Below the pieces are notes generated by a model. The model saw nothing but the letters and a program-made list of their open reading frames with translations, was not told where the DNA came from and ran no database searches. Position numbers and translations under genes: made by a program. A stretch of 64,000 bases of DNA from Haemophilus parainfluenzae (GTDB lineage Bacteria > Pseudomonadota > Gammaproteobacteria > Enterobacterales > Pasteurellaceae), in assembly GCF_014931395.1 (NCBI RefSeq), contig NZ_CP063120.1, forward strand, positions 1,595,501 through 1,659,500. Direction: 5' to 3'. This document shows positions 43,233 to 52,787 of the stretch, one piece after another. How positions within the stretch are numbered: position 1 is the stretch's first letter; each line of letters opens with the position of its first letter.

Positions 43233-43428
43233 CAAGGTAACAACAAAGACGGAATACATTTATCCGCCTCAAGCATTTCTAACGCCTTGCGTTAAAACTC
43301 CGTTTACTGGCAGCACATACGGTGAGGCGGTAGAGCATTTAATCATAGTGCAAGGTGAGCGTGATATGTGCGCCAGTCAAATCACAAACATCAATAAGTG
43401 GATTAATCAAACTAAGACCGCCAAATAA
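43117..43428 (+). CDS. Outer-membrane spanin lipoprotein (Rz1-like)
   Basis: 103 residues in another frame overlapping Rz. Signal sequence [19 protein letters not shown] with lipobox LSGC, then a short mature domain with prolines ([17 protein letters not shown]). The start is uncertain (ATG 43117 or 43120 or later). Overlapping Rz/Rz1 design is classic. Confidence 0.85.
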   Translation: MMESNKQHKTKCKWFEKSLRANLVIALVLMMTLLSGCTNKVTTKTEYIYPPQAFLTPCVKTPFTGSTYGEAVEHLIIVQGERDMCASQITNINKWINQTKTAK

Positions 43429-43444
43429 AGTGCGGTCTTTTTTT
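43414..43444 (+). terminator. Terminator after the lysis cassette
   Basis: AAGACCGC, loop CAAATAAAGT, GCGGTCTT and T tract; the right arm contains an uptake-signal core. Confidence 0.85.
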
Positions 43445-43470
43445 ATCAACAAAAACAACAGGAGCGCAAA

Positions 43471-43860
43471 ATGCTAACAATTAAAATCATCCAGGACGGT
43501 GTAACGTCAATCACAGAAAGCAATAGCTTTGCATTTTATGATGAGACATCTCGTGAGTACAAAGAGATGCTTAGACTTGCTGACAAGCTAAAAGAGAACC
43601 CAACCGAACTTAACGGTATTTACTACACCCAGCCAATGTTCGCCGACCAAGAGTGTAAAGAGGTTATCCGCAAGGAGTCAATCTACTGCTCAGCTCGAAA
43701 TAATCCAACAGATAAAATCATTGGTGTGATGATGGATTTTATACCAGATGACGAGTACGGCAATCAAGGCATTGAGAAAGAGATTGCATACAGCTTAATT
43801 GGTGCAGAAGATCACATCTACGTTACCAACGAGCAAGGTAAGACGGTTTTTAATATTTAA
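43471..43860 (+). CDS. Hypothetical phage protein
   Basis: 129 residues, acidic, soluble, starting MLTIKIIQDGVTSITESNSF, with beta-rich ends and DDEYGNQGIEKEIAYSLIGA. RBS AGGAGCGC before ATG. Conserved-looking position between lysis and terminase genes; function not recognised. Confidence 0.65.
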   Translation: MLTIKIIQDGVTSITESNSFAFYDETSREYKEMLRLADKLKENPTELNGIYYTQPMFADQECKEVIRKESIYCSARNNPTDKIIGVMMDFIPDDEYGNQGIEKEIAYSLIGAEDHIYVTNEQGKTVFNI

Positions 43861-43873
43861 GTAAGGATTCCCT

Positions 43874-44374
43874 ATGTCAGACGTGAAAGAGAAATCCACG
43901 TCTAAAGGCGTGGTGAAATTAACTGATAAGCAAAAGCGGTTTATTGAAGAGTACCTAATAGACCTTAACGCAACACAAGCAGCAATTAGGGCTGGTTATA
44001 GCGAAAAAACAGCGTATTCAATAGGTGAAGAAAACCTGAAGAAACCTGAAATAAAGCGTGCCATTGACGAGGCTCAATCAAATCGCTCAAACAGAGTGCA
44101 GATAACTCAAGATGATGTTATTCGTATGTTGATTGAAAACATTGAAAAGTCATCTGGCACTAAGCAGGTAGTTATCACTCAAACAAGAAAATCAGAAGAT
44201 GGTGAGTTTGTTGGTGATGATGTTGCTCAATTTGTCTATGAACCGTCTAGTGTAAATAAAGCCTTGGAGTTATTGGGTAAACACTTGGGAATGTTTAAAG
44301 ATAAATTAGATGTAACCACTGGCGACAAACCTTTGCCGACAGTAATCAACGTGACATTTAGCGATGAGCCTTGA
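43874..44374 (+). CDS. Terminase small subunit
   Basis: 166 residues of the terminase_2 family: [52 protein letters not shown]. Recognises pac or cos DNA and feeds it to the large subunit, whose gene it overlaps by 11 bases. Confidence 0.92.
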   Translation: MSDVKEKSTSKGVVKLTDKQKRFIEEYLIDLNATQAAIRAGYSEKTAYSIGEENLKKPEIKRAIDEAQSNRSNRVQITQDDVIRMLIENIEKSSGTKQVVITQTRKSEDGEFVGDDVAQFVYEPSSVNKALELLGKHLGMFKDKLDVTTGDKPLPTVINVTFSDEP

Positions 44375-45704
44375 TATTAAATTCCCGACAAAGTTCCGAG
44401 CATTATTTGAAGATATGTGGCGTTTCATCATCTTCTATGGCGGTCGTGGTTCAGGTAAGAGCTTTAATATAGCGAGAGCGTTAATTATTAGAGCATACCA
44501 CAATCCGACACGTGTGCTTTGTTGCCGCGAGATTCAAAAGTCTATATCTGATTCTGTTATTCAGATGTTAATCGACCAAATAGAGAGATTAGAGCTTCAA
44601 AACTTCTTTGAGGTGCAGAAAACTCAAATCATTGGTCAAAACGGTTCAAGATTTACATTCGCAGGGCTTAAAACAAATATCACTTCAATCAAATCAATGA
44701 CAGGTATTGATGTTGTTTGGGTTGAAGAGGGTGAGAACGTATCAAAAGAAAGCTGGGATGTATTAATTCCAACTATTCGGGAAGATAAATCTCAAATTAT
44801 TGTCAGCTTTAACCCTAAAAACATTTTAGACGATACCTATCAGCGCTTTGTAATTAATCCGCCAGAAAGATGCTCGTCTGTGTTGGTTAATTGGCAGGAT
44901 AATCCGTATTTTCCAAAAGAGCTAATGGAAGATATGGAGCAAATGCGAGAGCGTGACTACGAGCTTTACAGACACGTTTACGAGGGTGAGCCAGTAGCCG
45001 ATTCAGATATGGCAATTATTAAGCCTTTATGGATTGATGCTGCGGTAGATGCTCATATTAAACTTGGTTTCACTGGTAAAGGCTTGAAGAAAGTCGGCTT
45101 TGACGTGGCAGATGAGGGCGTTGATAGTAACGCAAATGCGTTTGTACATGGCTCAGTCGTTCTTGATGTTGATGTTTGGAAAAATGGCGATGTTATTGAT
45201 TCAGCCAATCGAACAAATCAAAGTGCGGTTAATTTCGGTGCTGATTTAATTATTTTCGACAGCATCGGTGTTGGTGCTGGTGTAAAAGCTCACTTCAAGC
45301 GACTGCCTAAAACTATTCAAGTCGAGGGCTTTAATGCTGGTGGCTCGGTAGCTTATCCAGAGCGTGAATATATCAAAGGCAAGAAAAACCAAGATATGTT
45401 CTCTAATATCAAAGCTCAATCTTGGTGGTCGTTAAGAGATAGATTTTATAAAACCTATCGAGCAATCAAGCACGGCGATGTTTATCCTGATGATGAACTA
45501 ATAAGCCTATCAAGTAGTATTAAAGAGCTGGAATATCTCAAGGCTGAATTATCTCGTCCTAGGGTGGATTACGATAACAATGGGCGAGTTAAGGTAGAAA
45601 GTAAAAAGGATATGCGAAAACGTGGCATACCGTCACCAAATATGGCTGATGCGTTAGTAATGTGTTACGCACCAACAAAACCAAAATCATTATTGGATTT
45701 ATAG
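44364..45704 (+). CDS. Terminase large subunit (PBSX type)
   Basis: 446 residues. ATPase domain with Walker [33 protein letters not shown] and Walker [13 protein letters not shown]. The C-terminal RNase H-like nuclease has [27 protein letters not shown] and [12 protein letters not shown]. Motor of DNA packaging. Confidence 0.95.
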   Translation: MSLDIKFPTKFRALFEDMWRFIIFYGGRGSGKSFNIARALIIRAYHNPTRVLCCREIQKSISDSVIQMLIDQIERLELQNFFEVQKTQIIGQNGSRFTFAGLKTNITSIKSMTGIDVVWVEEGENVSKESWDVLIPTIREDKSQIIVSFNPKNILDDTYQRFVINPPERCSSVLVNWQDNPYFPKELMEDMEQMRERDYELYRHVYEGEPVADSDMAIIKPLWIDAAVDAHIKLGFTGKGLKKVGFDVADEGVDSNANAFVHGSVVLDVDVWKNGDVIDSANRTNQSAVNFGADLIIFDSIGVGAGVKAHFKRLPKTIQVEGFNAGGSVAYPEREYIKGKKNQDMFSNIKAQSWWSLRDRFYKTYRAIKHGDVYPDDELISLSSSIKELEYLKAELSRPRVDYDNNGRVKVESKKDMRKRGIPSPNMADALVMCYAPTKPKSLLDL

Positions 45705-45706
45705 AT

Positions 45707-47038
45707 ATGAAATTTTTTGACGGAATAGCATCTCTGGCGTTAAAACTTGGATTAAAGCAAGAACAGGCAAAATATACTGCTAATTCAATGCTTACTGAAA
45801 AACGAGATGAATTAGAGGCTTTATGGCGTGAAAATTGGATCGCAAATAAAATCTGTATCAAACGCCCAGAAGATATGACAAGAGCGTGGCGAGATGTTTT
45901 CTCTAACGGCCTTGATTCAGAGCAATTAGATGCTTTCACTAAATACGAGCGAAGAATTAAGCTCCGTGAAACGCTAACTAAGGCATTACAGTGGTCAAGC
46001 CTTTATGGCTCGGTTGGTTTACTGGTTGTTACCGATGCAACAAACTTAAATGCACCATTAAGACCAACTGAAAAGCTAAAACGATTAATCATACTTCCTA
46101 AGTGGAAAATTAGCACAACAGGCGAAAGAGAAACGAATATAACCGATGCTAATTTCGGTAAGTACAAAGCCTATTCAATCAGTGGCGATGATAAACCTCT
46201 AATCGTTCATCATTCAAGATTATTGATTATGAACGCTAACGATGCTCCGCTATCCGATAGTAGCATTTGGGGCATTTCAGACTTAGAGAAAATTATTGAT
46301 GCGTTAAAACGCTTTGATATTGCTTCCGCTAACGTTGGTGACCTGATTTTTGAAAGTAAAATTGACATCTTCAAGATTGATGGATTATCCGACAAGATTG
46401 CTAGCGGCTTTGAGAATGAAGTGGCAAATGTAATCGGTGCGGTACAGGCAATCAAATCATCGACTAACAGCTTATTGCTAGATAAAGATAACGAATATGA
46501 CCGCAAAGAACTCTCGTTTGGTGGATTAAAAGACCTTATCACTGAGTTTCGTAATGCAGTGGCTGGTGCGGCAGATATGCCAGTTACAATTCTATTCGGT
46601 CAATCTGTTTCTGGTTTGGCTAGTGGCGATGAGGATATTCAAAACTACCACGAGTCAATTCACAGATTGCAAGAATCAAGATTAAGACCGGTCTTAGAAG
46701 TTATTGATAGCTTAATTTGTGGTGAATTGTTTGGTGGACAGCCTGAAGATTGGTGGTTTGAATTCTTGCCTTTAACTGTGGTTAAACAAGAACAACAAAT
46801 CAATATGCTGAACACGTTCGCAACCGCAACCAATACACTAATTCAGAACGGTATCGTAACAGAACAGCAAGTAGCTAACGAATTACGAGAAAGCGGACTA
46901 TTTGCCAACATCTCGGCTGATGACATTGAGGATATGAATAATGCTGATGAACTTGCCAGAGATTTTGAAGAACCAAAAGACGAAAGCGAAGAAGTTCAAA
47001 ACGCTGAAAATGAGCAAGAGAACGGAACTTTGGTATAG
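45707..47038 (+). CDS. Portal protein (DUF1073 type)
   Basis: 443 residues from ATG 45707, 2 bases after the terminase stop. DUF1073 portal signature: LEALWRENWIANKICIKRPE, DMTRAWRDVF, GSVGLLVVTD, MPVTILFGQSVSGLASGDED and a Glu/Asn-rich C-terminus. Forms the dodecameric DNA gate of the head. Confidence 0.9.
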   Translation: MKFFDGIASLALKLGLKQEQAKYTANSMLTEKRDELEALWRENWIANKICIKRPEDMTRAWRDVFSNGLDSEQLDAFTKYERRIKLRETLTKALQWSSLYGSVGLLVVTDATNLNAPLRPTEKLKRLIILPKWKISTTGERETNITDANFGKYKAYSISGDDKPLIVHHSRLLIMNANDAPLSDSSIWGISDLEKIIDALKRFDIASANVGDLIFESKIDIFKIDGLSDKIASGFENEVANVIGAVQAIKSSTNSLLLDKDNEYDRKELSFGGLKDLITEFRNAVAGAADMPVTILFGQSVSGLASGDEDIQNYHESIHRLQESRLRPVLEVIDSLICGELFGGQPEDWWFEFLPLTVVKQEQQINMLNTFATATNTLIQNGIVTEQQVANELRESGLFANISADDIEDMNNADELARDFEEPKDESEEVQNAENEQENGTLV

Positions 47039-48338
47039 ACAACAGCTTAAGCAGTTAGTCAAAACGATGACCGATGATATAGAAAGAGCCATGCAACAAC
47101 CGCAAGGCTCTTTTTTTATGGATGACGCAAAAGGGTTCCAGGCGATTAGTGCAAAAGCGCTGATGAAAGTATTGGAAAAGTACGAAAAATCAGACCGCAC
47201 TTCGCAAGCTGAAAATATCGCTAATGGCTTTGTTAATCGAGGTAATGCCCAAAACCAACAAGAAGTATCAAAGAATTTAAAAAATCAAACTGGAATTGAT
47301 TTAAGTACGTATTTAGGCAATAGCCCACGCATAGCTGAGAAAGTTAATGCGATGACCACTGCTAATGTTCAATTAATCAAGTCTATTAGTTCTCAATACC
47401 TTGACAAGGTACAAAATGCAGTCACTCAAGCGGTAGTAAACGGAAAGCCGAATAAAGACTTGGTTCAACAGATTAAAGATATCGGTAAAACGACCGAGAA
47501 AAGAGCGATATTTATTGCTCGAGACCAATCTTCAAAACTCAATGCGGCATTAACACAAGCAAGACATGAAGATGTAGGTATAAAAAAATACATGTGGTCA
47601 ACATCGCTTGATGAGCGTGTGCGTGATTCTCATGCTGATAAAGAGGGGCAGATTTTTGAATATGCCAATCCCCCTGCGGATACCGGAAACCCTGGACATG
47701 ATTTTAATTGTCGATGTGTGGCGATTCCTGTGCTTGATGATGTTGTTAGTCATGGAGTGAGAGAAGAAAACGTTCGAAACGATAAAGATGTTCAAATAAT
47801 TGAAGAGCTTATTGGGAAAACTGATTTCAATTTAGCTAATGATAAATTAGTTAGAGCAACTGAACAGGTTAATCGATACAAATTAAGCAAAAAAGAATCT
47901 CTCGCAATCATTGGTTATACTGGCAGCTTCTACAAGCAATTAAATAAATCACTAAGAAATGGTGATTTGACACCAAAAATATCTCGCTATGAAACATTGT
48001 TAAACTCTGCACTCAACAAAATGCCACCTTTTAAAGGCGTGACTTATCGCACGATTGGTAAATTATCTAAAAAAGATTTATCTAAATATTTGGTAGGTGC
48101 GATTGTAACTGAATCATTTTTTGTAAGTTCGAGTGAGCTTGAAAAAGTAAATGGATTTAGCGGTAAAGTGCAGTTTATAATAAATGGGAAAAATGGTCGA
48201 AAAATAGCTGATTTATCTTTATATCCTCACGAGAAAGAGGTATTATTTAAATCGAAAAGTCGTTTTATTGTGACTAGAGTGAGCAAAAAAGGCTTGCTCT
48301 GGAGAAAGATTACAACCATTGAATTACAAGAGATTTAA
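47010..48338 (+). CDS. Minor head protein (Mu F/SPP1 gp7-like) fused to an ADP-ribosyltransferase-like domain
   Basis: 442 residues from ATG 47010, overlapping the portal end by 29 bases. Residues 1-265 are a phage Mu gpF/SPP1 gp7 head-morphogenesis domain (FIARDQSSKLNAALTQARHE, YMWSTSLDERVRDSHADKEG, NPGHDFNCRC). The C-terminal part (from about residue 285) shows an R-S-E ADP-ribosyltransferase layout: Arg in FKGVTYRTIG, the ESFFVSSS strand, and E-x-E in PHEKEVLFKSKSRFIV. The head protein could carry this enzyme into the infected cell. Target unknown. Confidence 0.82.
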   Translation: MSKRTELWYRQQLKQLVKTMTDDIERAMQQPQGSFFMDDAKGFQAISAKALMKVLEKYEKSDRTSQAENIANGFVNRGNAQNQQEVSKNLKNQTGIDLSTYLGNSPRIAEKVNAMTTANVQLIKSISSQYLDKVQNAVTQAVVNGKPNKDLVQQIKDIGKTTEKRAIFIARDQSSKLNAALTQARHEDVGIKKYMWSTSLDERVRDSHADKEGQIFEYANPPADTGNPGHDFNCRCVAIPVLDDVVSHGVREENVRNDKDVQIIEELIGKTDFNLANDKLVRATEQVNRYKLSKKESLAIIGYTGSFYKQLNKSLRNGDLTPKISRYETLLNSALNKMPPFKGVTYRTIGKLSKKDLSKYLVGAIVTESFFVSSSELEKVNGFSGKVQFIINGKNGRKIADLSLYPHEKEVLFKSKSRFIVTRVSKKGLLWRKITTIELQEI

Positions 48339-48342
48339 TAAG

Positions 48343-48630
48343 ATGGCAACTGTTTTAGATTTACCCATTGAGAAACAAAGAGAACTTGCTAAGGAATGCG
48401 GGTATCTCGATTTTTCGTTATGGCAAAAAGAGATCGGTAAATCATTGAAAGAAACAAAAACGGCAGCTAATGAGTTAGAAAATTCAACTCTATCGAAAGA
48501 AGATGCCGCTCGAATGATTCGTGATTTACGAACTAACCCTTATGCTATCGAGTTTTATAGACGTGTAACGGATAATTATGATTTGACTGTTGAAGAACAA
48601 ATCGCACACTTAGAACGCGTAGCAAAATAA
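48343..48630 (+). CDS. Small protein after the ART-fused head gene
   Basis: 95 residues from ATG 48343, 4 bases after the head-ART stop, starting MATVLDLPIEKQRELAKECG. Helical and charged, no recognised domain. Tight coupling to a toxin-like ART domain makes an immunity or chaperone role conceivable but unproven. Followed by a terminator. Confidence 0.6.
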   Translation: MATVLDLPIEKQRELAKECGYLDFSLWQKEIGKSLKETKTAANELENSTLSKEDAARMIRDLRTNPYAIEFYRRVTDNYDLTVEEQIAHLERVAK

Positions 48631-48650
48631 CAACTTATTCTAAAACCAAA

Positions 48651-48680
48651 CCCCGAAAGTTAACGCTTCCGGGGTTTTTT
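48651..48680 (+). terminator. Terminator between head-assembly and capsid genes
   Basis: CCCCGAAAG, loop TTAA, CGCTTCCGGGG and six T. It would lower downstream transcription except for Q-modified polymerase. Confidence 0.82.
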
Positions 48681-48694
48681 ATTGGGGTAAATAA

Positions 48695-49795
48695 ATGCAA
48701 TTTACAGATAAAACAACTCAAGCAAAAACACAGCGAACTATTACGAAAGACGGTTTTTTAGTAGTGCCTGCGACAATTTCTAAAGTCGGTGTTTTTGACT
48801 ACCTAGAGTCAGAGCTTGGATTAAAAGGCGATGGCGTGAAGAAAGTGGCGAGAACAGAGAAATCGTTATTTTCTGATGAGACCATTAAGAGCTTTGAGAA
48901 CGCAACACTAACAATCGGACACCCAGAACAAGGCGTAAACGCTAAGAACTGGAAAGAGTTATCCGTTGGCGTAGTGCGAAATGTTAAGCGTGTAGGCGAT
49001 GAGCTAACTGCTGAAGCTTGGATTTATGACGAGCAAGCTATTAAAACCGTACAAGAACACGGTGTAGAGCAACTATCTTGTGGCTATGACTGCAATATTA
49101 TCCAGTCAAGCGTCAAGGATGCAGATTTTGAGATGTCTCCGATGATCGGAAACCACGTGGCGATTGTGGCAAAGGGTCGCTGCGGTGAAACTGTAAAACT
49201 TGCCGATAAGGAAAAGACCGTTATGGGAAAAACCGCTAAATTCCTCGATGCGTTTTTAGGTGCATTCGGCATCAAATTGTCCGATGAGCAGAAAAAACAA
49301 ATCGAAGAAGATGAAGAAACCGGTAAAGAGGGTGAGAAAGCTCCAAAAGCTGAAAAACCAACTGAACCAAAAGAAAAACAATCTGAACCCGAAGATAAAA
49401 AGGAAGAAGAAGTGAACAAAGAAGAGTTTGAAAAACAACTTAAAGCCAAAGATGCAGAAATTCAAGCATTGAAAGATGCACAGGCAAAACGTGATGCAGA
49501 ATTAGCACAAGCGGCAATGTTAGCTGATGCACAATCTGTATTTAAAGATGTGAAATTCGCAGATAAAGCAAGCGTTCGTGAAATTCAAGAGAGCGTTATT
49601 GTTGCTCAAGGTATTTTTGATAAAGACGCAGCAGCTAAATTATCAGATGCAGAAATCTCTGGTGCGTATCAAGTCGCTAAAGCGGTTACTGCTAAATTAG
49701 CTGACGAACGTAAATCTTTAGGCAATATCTTATTAGGTGATGCGAAAACTGAAACCGCACCTAAATTAGACTTCAACAAAACTTACAATCAATAG
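48695..49795 (+). CDS. DUF2213 capsid maturation protease/scaffold-type protein
   Basis: 366 residues. DUF2213 N-terminal part (QRTITKDGFLVVPATISKVG, VGVVRNVKRVGDELTAEAWI, LSCGYDCNI) related to prohead proteases, followed by a Lys/Glu-rich low-complexity region (residues about 205-255) and a coiled coil, the scaffold-like part. Upstream of cement and capsid genes as expected. Confidence 0.85.
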   Translation: MQFTDKTTQAKTQRTITKDGFLVVPATISKVGVFDYLESELGLKGDGVKKVARTEKSLFSDETIKSFENATLTIGHPEQGVNAKNWKELSVGVVRNVKRVGDELTAEAWIYDEQAIKTVQEHGVEQLSCGYDCNIIQSSVKDADFEMSPMIGNHVAIVAKGRCGETVKLADKEKTVMGKTAKFLDAFLGAFGIKLSDEQKKQIEEDEETGKEGEKAPKAEKPTEPKEKQSEPEDKKEEEVNKEEFEKQLKAKDAEIQALKDAQAKRDAELAQAAMLADAQSVFKDVKFADKASVREIQESVIVAQGIFDKDAAAKLSDAEISGAYQVAKAVTAKLADERKSLGNILLGDAKTETAPKLDFNKTYNQ

Positions 49796-49807
49796 GGGTA
49801 ATGAATA

Positions 49808-50248
49808 ATGGGTTACGCTTACGAACAAGCTCCAGCGAAAGCTGGTGAATTAGGCAAAGGCAACTTTGCGAGTGCAAAAACAAGTGCGGAAAAAGTAACT
49901 GGTAAAGTAAAAGCTGGTGATTTTGTAGCATTAAATCCAGACGGCGGCGTGAAAGCGCTAGCGGCTAAAACTGATGTATTGGCCGGCGTAGTATTTGCAA
50001 GCACTATCCGTGATGAATGGAATGACGGTGAGCTTTGCGATGTAATGCATATTGCAGCAGGTGATGCGGTATGGGTAAATGTTGCAACTGGTAAAACTGT
50101 TACACGTGGTAAAAAAGTTTACGTATTAACCGCAGGTGGTGACGGTAAAGTTGGTGCGATTCAAGGCGAAACAGAAGCTAGTGCAATCGAAACTCCATAC
50201 ACCGTAATTGATGTTAAAGGTCAATTAGCGTTAATTTCTAAATCATAA
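49808..50248 (+). CDS. DUF2190 capsid cement/decoration-type protein
   Basis: 146 residues, beta-rich, GYAYEQAPAKAGELGKGNFA then KVKAGDFVALNPDGGVKALA. Similar to structural cement proteins that stabilise the expanded capsid. High lysine and alanine content like the neighbouring capsid gene. Confidence 0.78.
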   Translation: MGYAYEQAPAKAGELGKGNFASAKTSAEKVTGKVKAGDFVALNPDGGVKALAAKTDVLAGVVFASTIRDEWNDGELCDVMHIAAGDAVWVNVATGKTVTRGKKVYVLTAGGDGKVGAIQGETEASAIETPYTVIDVKGQLALISKS

Positions 50249-50260
50249 GGGGCTAAATAG

Positions 50261-51175
50261 ATGTCTTTATTAACTTATGTACAAAACGGTTTAACTGCTG
50301 TTAGCAAAGAAATCGCAGAAACCAAATATCCTGAAATTGTGTTCCCACAATTCGTATATGTTGACCAGCAGACTGCGGTCGGCATCACTGAAAAATTACA
50401 CTACGGCGCAGATGAACACGGTTCTTTAGATGATGGCTTAATCACTACTGGCACTAGCACTTTAGACCAAGTAGAAGTTGGCTTTACTCCAAAACGTTCT
50501 TACATTGTGCCATGGGCTAAATCTGTTACATGGACTAAACCAGAGCTTGAGCAAGGTAAATTATTAGGTTTAAACCTTGATACAGCAAAAATCATGGCGT
50601 TAAACAAAAACGCTCAACAAACTTTACAAAAGGTTGCGTTCTTGGGTCACGCTAAAGACGGCCGCCTAACTGGTTTATTAAACTCTAAAGATGTATCAGT
50701 TCACACCTTAAAAGGTGCGGCAGCAGGTGCGAAAGTTCAAGCTATGGACTTCGACAAAGCAGTAGCATTCTTCAAAGAAATGTTCTTGGCTGGTTTAGAA
50801 AAAACCAAACGCATTGAAGCACCAAATACATTTGCTATTGATGCGATGGATTTAGCTCATCTTGCTTTAACTCAACGTGCGAACACTGATACAACTGCGT
50901 TAGAGTTCTTAACTAAGAGCTTATCTGCTGCGGCTGGTCGTGAAGTTGCTATCAAAGCGTTACCGTCTAACTTCGGTTCTCGTGTAACAGATGGCAAAAC
51001 ACGTGCGATTGTTTACGTGAACAGCAAAGAACACGTAATCTTTGATGTGCCGATGACTCTAACCGTGTTAGAAGCAAAAGAAAAAGGTTTATTAGCTTAC
51101 GAATCAGGCTTACGCATGGCATTCGGTGGCGTGACCTTTATCGAGCCTGAATCTGCTCTTTATGTAGATTACTAG
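50261..51175 (+). CDS. Major capsid protein (DUF2184)
   Basis: 304 residues of the DUF2184 HK97-fold capsid family: FPQFVYVDQQTAVGITEKLH, KRSYIVPWAKSVTWTKPELE, and a C-terminus with FGGVTFIEPESALYVDY. Codon use looks optimised for high expression (few rare codons, uniform AAA and GCG). RBS AAGGGGC before ATG. Confidence 0.87.
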   Translation: MSLLTYVQNGLTAVSKEIAETKYPEIVFPQFVYVDQQTAVGITEKLHYGADEHGSLDDGLITTGTSTLDQVEVGFTPKRSYIVPWAKSVTWTKPELEQGKLLGLNLDTAKIMALNKNAQQTLQKVAFLGHAKDGRLTGLLNSKDVSVHTLKGAAAGAKVQAMDFDKAVAFFKEMFLAGLEKTKRIEAPNTFAIDAMDLAHLALTQRANTDTTALEFLTKSLSAAAGREVAIKALPSNFGSRVTDGKTRAIVYVNSKEHVIFDVPMTLTVLEAKEKGLLAYESGLRMAFGGVTFIEPESALYVDY

Positions 51176-51184
51176 GAGGAATAA

Positions 51185-51541
51185 ATGCCAACAATAGACG
51201 ATTTTCGTGAACGTTATCCAGAATTTAAAGAGGTCGATGGTTTCCGCATTGACCTTTTTTTATTGGATGCACAACAAGAAATCAGCCAAGCACGATGGGG
51301 GCGACTTTTCGAGCGTGGAGTGTTGGCATTAGCTGCTCATTTGCTCCGTCTTTCTCTTTGGGCGACAGAGGGTAACGGTGGAGCGAATCGCAATGTAGCG
51401 AGCGAGTCGGCAGGGGAGCTTTCTGTTGGCTATGCTACACCGACAATCACCGGCACAGATGCAGATTATCAATTAACTGCATACGGTCAAGAGTATTTAC
51501 GCTTGCGTAAACTCGTTGGGATAGGTGTGATGGTGGCTTAA
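51185..51541 (+). CDS. DUF4054 head-completion protein
   Basis: 118 residues, starting MPTIDDFRERYPEFKEVDGF, with FERGVLALAAHLLRLSLWA and SVGYATPTI, the DUF4054 / head-tail connector pattern. RBS AGGAGGAATAA. Shares a base with the next gene. Confidence 0.82.
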   Translation: MPTIDDFRERYPEFKEVDGFRIDLFLLDAQQEISQARWGRLFERGVLALAAHLLRLSLWATEGNGGANRNVASESAGELSVGYATPTITGTDADYQLTAYGQEYLRLRKLVGIGVMVA

Positions 51542-51987
51542 TGACTGTTCAAGTTACAGGTAATCTTGCGAAATTTAAACAGCTTATCGAGCAAATAAAA
51601 GCAACTAGCGAAAAGGCTGTGTATGTTGGCTTTCCTGCTGAGTTTAATGAGAAAGTAGAGGGTTCAGATAACTTCAATCTAGCCTCTCTAGCTGCGGTGT
51701 TGGAGTTTGGGAATGAACACATCCCATCTCGTCCATTTCTCCGTCAAACATTGGCAGAAAATCAAGAGAAATACACGGCGTTATTTGTAAAGCTGTTTGA
51801 AAGTGGTATTTCAATAGAGCAAATCTATGAACAAATCGCTTTAATTGCTCAAGGTGATGTGCAGCAAAATATCGTTAACGGTGAATGGACTGCAAACGCA
51901 CCAAGCACAATTAAACGCAAGAAATCAAGTAAGCCGCTTATTGATACAGGTAAACTGCGTCAATCTGTAAAGGGTATCGTCAAATGA
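51541..51987 (+). CDS. HK97-gp10-like neck/tail completion protein
   Basis: 148 residues. LAAVLEFGNEHIPSRPFLRQ and the end APSTIKRKKSSKPLIDTGKL with RQSVKG are hallmarks of head-tail joining proteins of the virion-morphogenesis/gp10 class. Overlaps both neighbours by a few bases. Confidence 0.8.
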   Translation: MTVQVTGNLAKFKQLIEQIKATSEKAVYVGFPAEFNEKVEGSDNFNLASLAAVLEFGNEHIPSRPFLRQTLAENQEKYTALFVKLFESGISIEQIYEQIALIAQGDVQQNIVNGEWTANAPSTIKRKKSSKPLIDTGKLRQSVKGIVK

Positions 51988-52355
51988 GCTTAATTAATCA
52001 ATTTCCTCGCTTTTTAAATAGCAAATTCAGCCAAAAGGTAGTCGTAAAACATCTACAAGGCGAACATTCAGCTATTGACTATAAGGCGAAGTACATTGAA
52101 GAAAAGGTCACTGCAATAGTGATGCCAACATCGCCTAACGATGTTCAATTCTTGCCAGAGGGTGAGCGGTTCCTGCCAAGCATTAAAATCTACACAGTTA
52201 AGCCTTTGAAGATAGGTGATTTAGTAGATTATCTTGGTGAGACTTACAAAATCAAAACAGTGGGTAATTGGAAAGACTATGGATACTACAACAATATCGG
52301 CATTCGACATAGCCAAACTGCGAAAGTGGATTCAAGAGGCTTTGAAGTTACCTAA
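51984..52355 (+). CDS. Head-tail adaptor-like phage protein
   Basis: 123 residues starting MSLINQFPRFLNSKFSQKVV, beta-rich, with VKPLKIGDLVDYLGETYKIK. Placed where a head-closure or stopper protein is expected. Family not firmly recognised. The next gene starts inside it. Confidence 0.65.
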   Translation: MSLINQFPRFLNSKFSQKVVVKHLQGEHSAIDYKAKYIEEKVTAIVMPTSPNDVQFLPEGERFLPSIKIYTVKPLKIGDLVDYLGETYKIKTVGNWKDYGYYNNIGIRHSQTAKVDSRGFEVT

Positions 52356-52782
52356 AGATGCTGTAATCGGTGGCTGGTTGCCAGAAAATCCCCTGCCTGC
52401 GTTCATTACGATGGATGTATTAAATACCAACGAAATCGGGCAGGCGACACGAGAATTTGACGGTAAACGAGAGCGTATTAGACAGTCAATGCAAAGCACG
52501 GTCAGCGTTTCTTGTTTCGGTCGAAATTCACTCGCTCAAAGCTACAAATTAAAAGCTATTTTCCAAAGTTCAGCGTTTCTTTCCTTTCTTAATTCAAATC
52601 ATTGGGGCGTTATCCGTTTTTCTGATGTCCGCAACCTAACCGCTACGGTTGGGGCAGACTATGAAGAGCGCGGGCAGTTTGATGTGATATTTAGCCATCA
52701 TCACATTGTAGACACTCCGTTAGATCCGATTGAGAGAGTTGAGCAACGGACTAATAACAAATCACAAGATATAGGAGCATAA
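52279..52782 (+). CDS. Neck terminator-like phage protein (LIC_12616 type)
   Basis: 167 residues from ATG 52279, overlapping the upstream gene by 77 bases in another frame. FDIAKLRKWIQEALKLPKDA, SVSCFGRNSLAQSYKLKAIF and FDVIFSHHHI resemble tail-terminator proteins of contractile phages. Upstream in-frame start at 52234 is less likely. Confidence 0.7.
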   Translation: MDTTTISAFDIAKLRKWIQEALKLPKDAVIGGWLPENPLPAFITMDVLNTNEIGQATREFDGKRERIRQSMQSTVSVSCFGRNSLAQSYKLKAIFQSSAFLSFLNSNHWGVIRFSDVRNLTATVGADYEERGQFDVIFSHHHIVDTPLDPIERVEQRTNNKSQDIGA

Positions 52783-52787
52783 GCCAA

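Noticed and set aside
49084..49465. Phe/Ser-rich minus-strand ORFs opposite the DUF2213 gene
   Set aside because: They are antisense readings of the Lys/Glu-rich scaffold segment; low complexity only.
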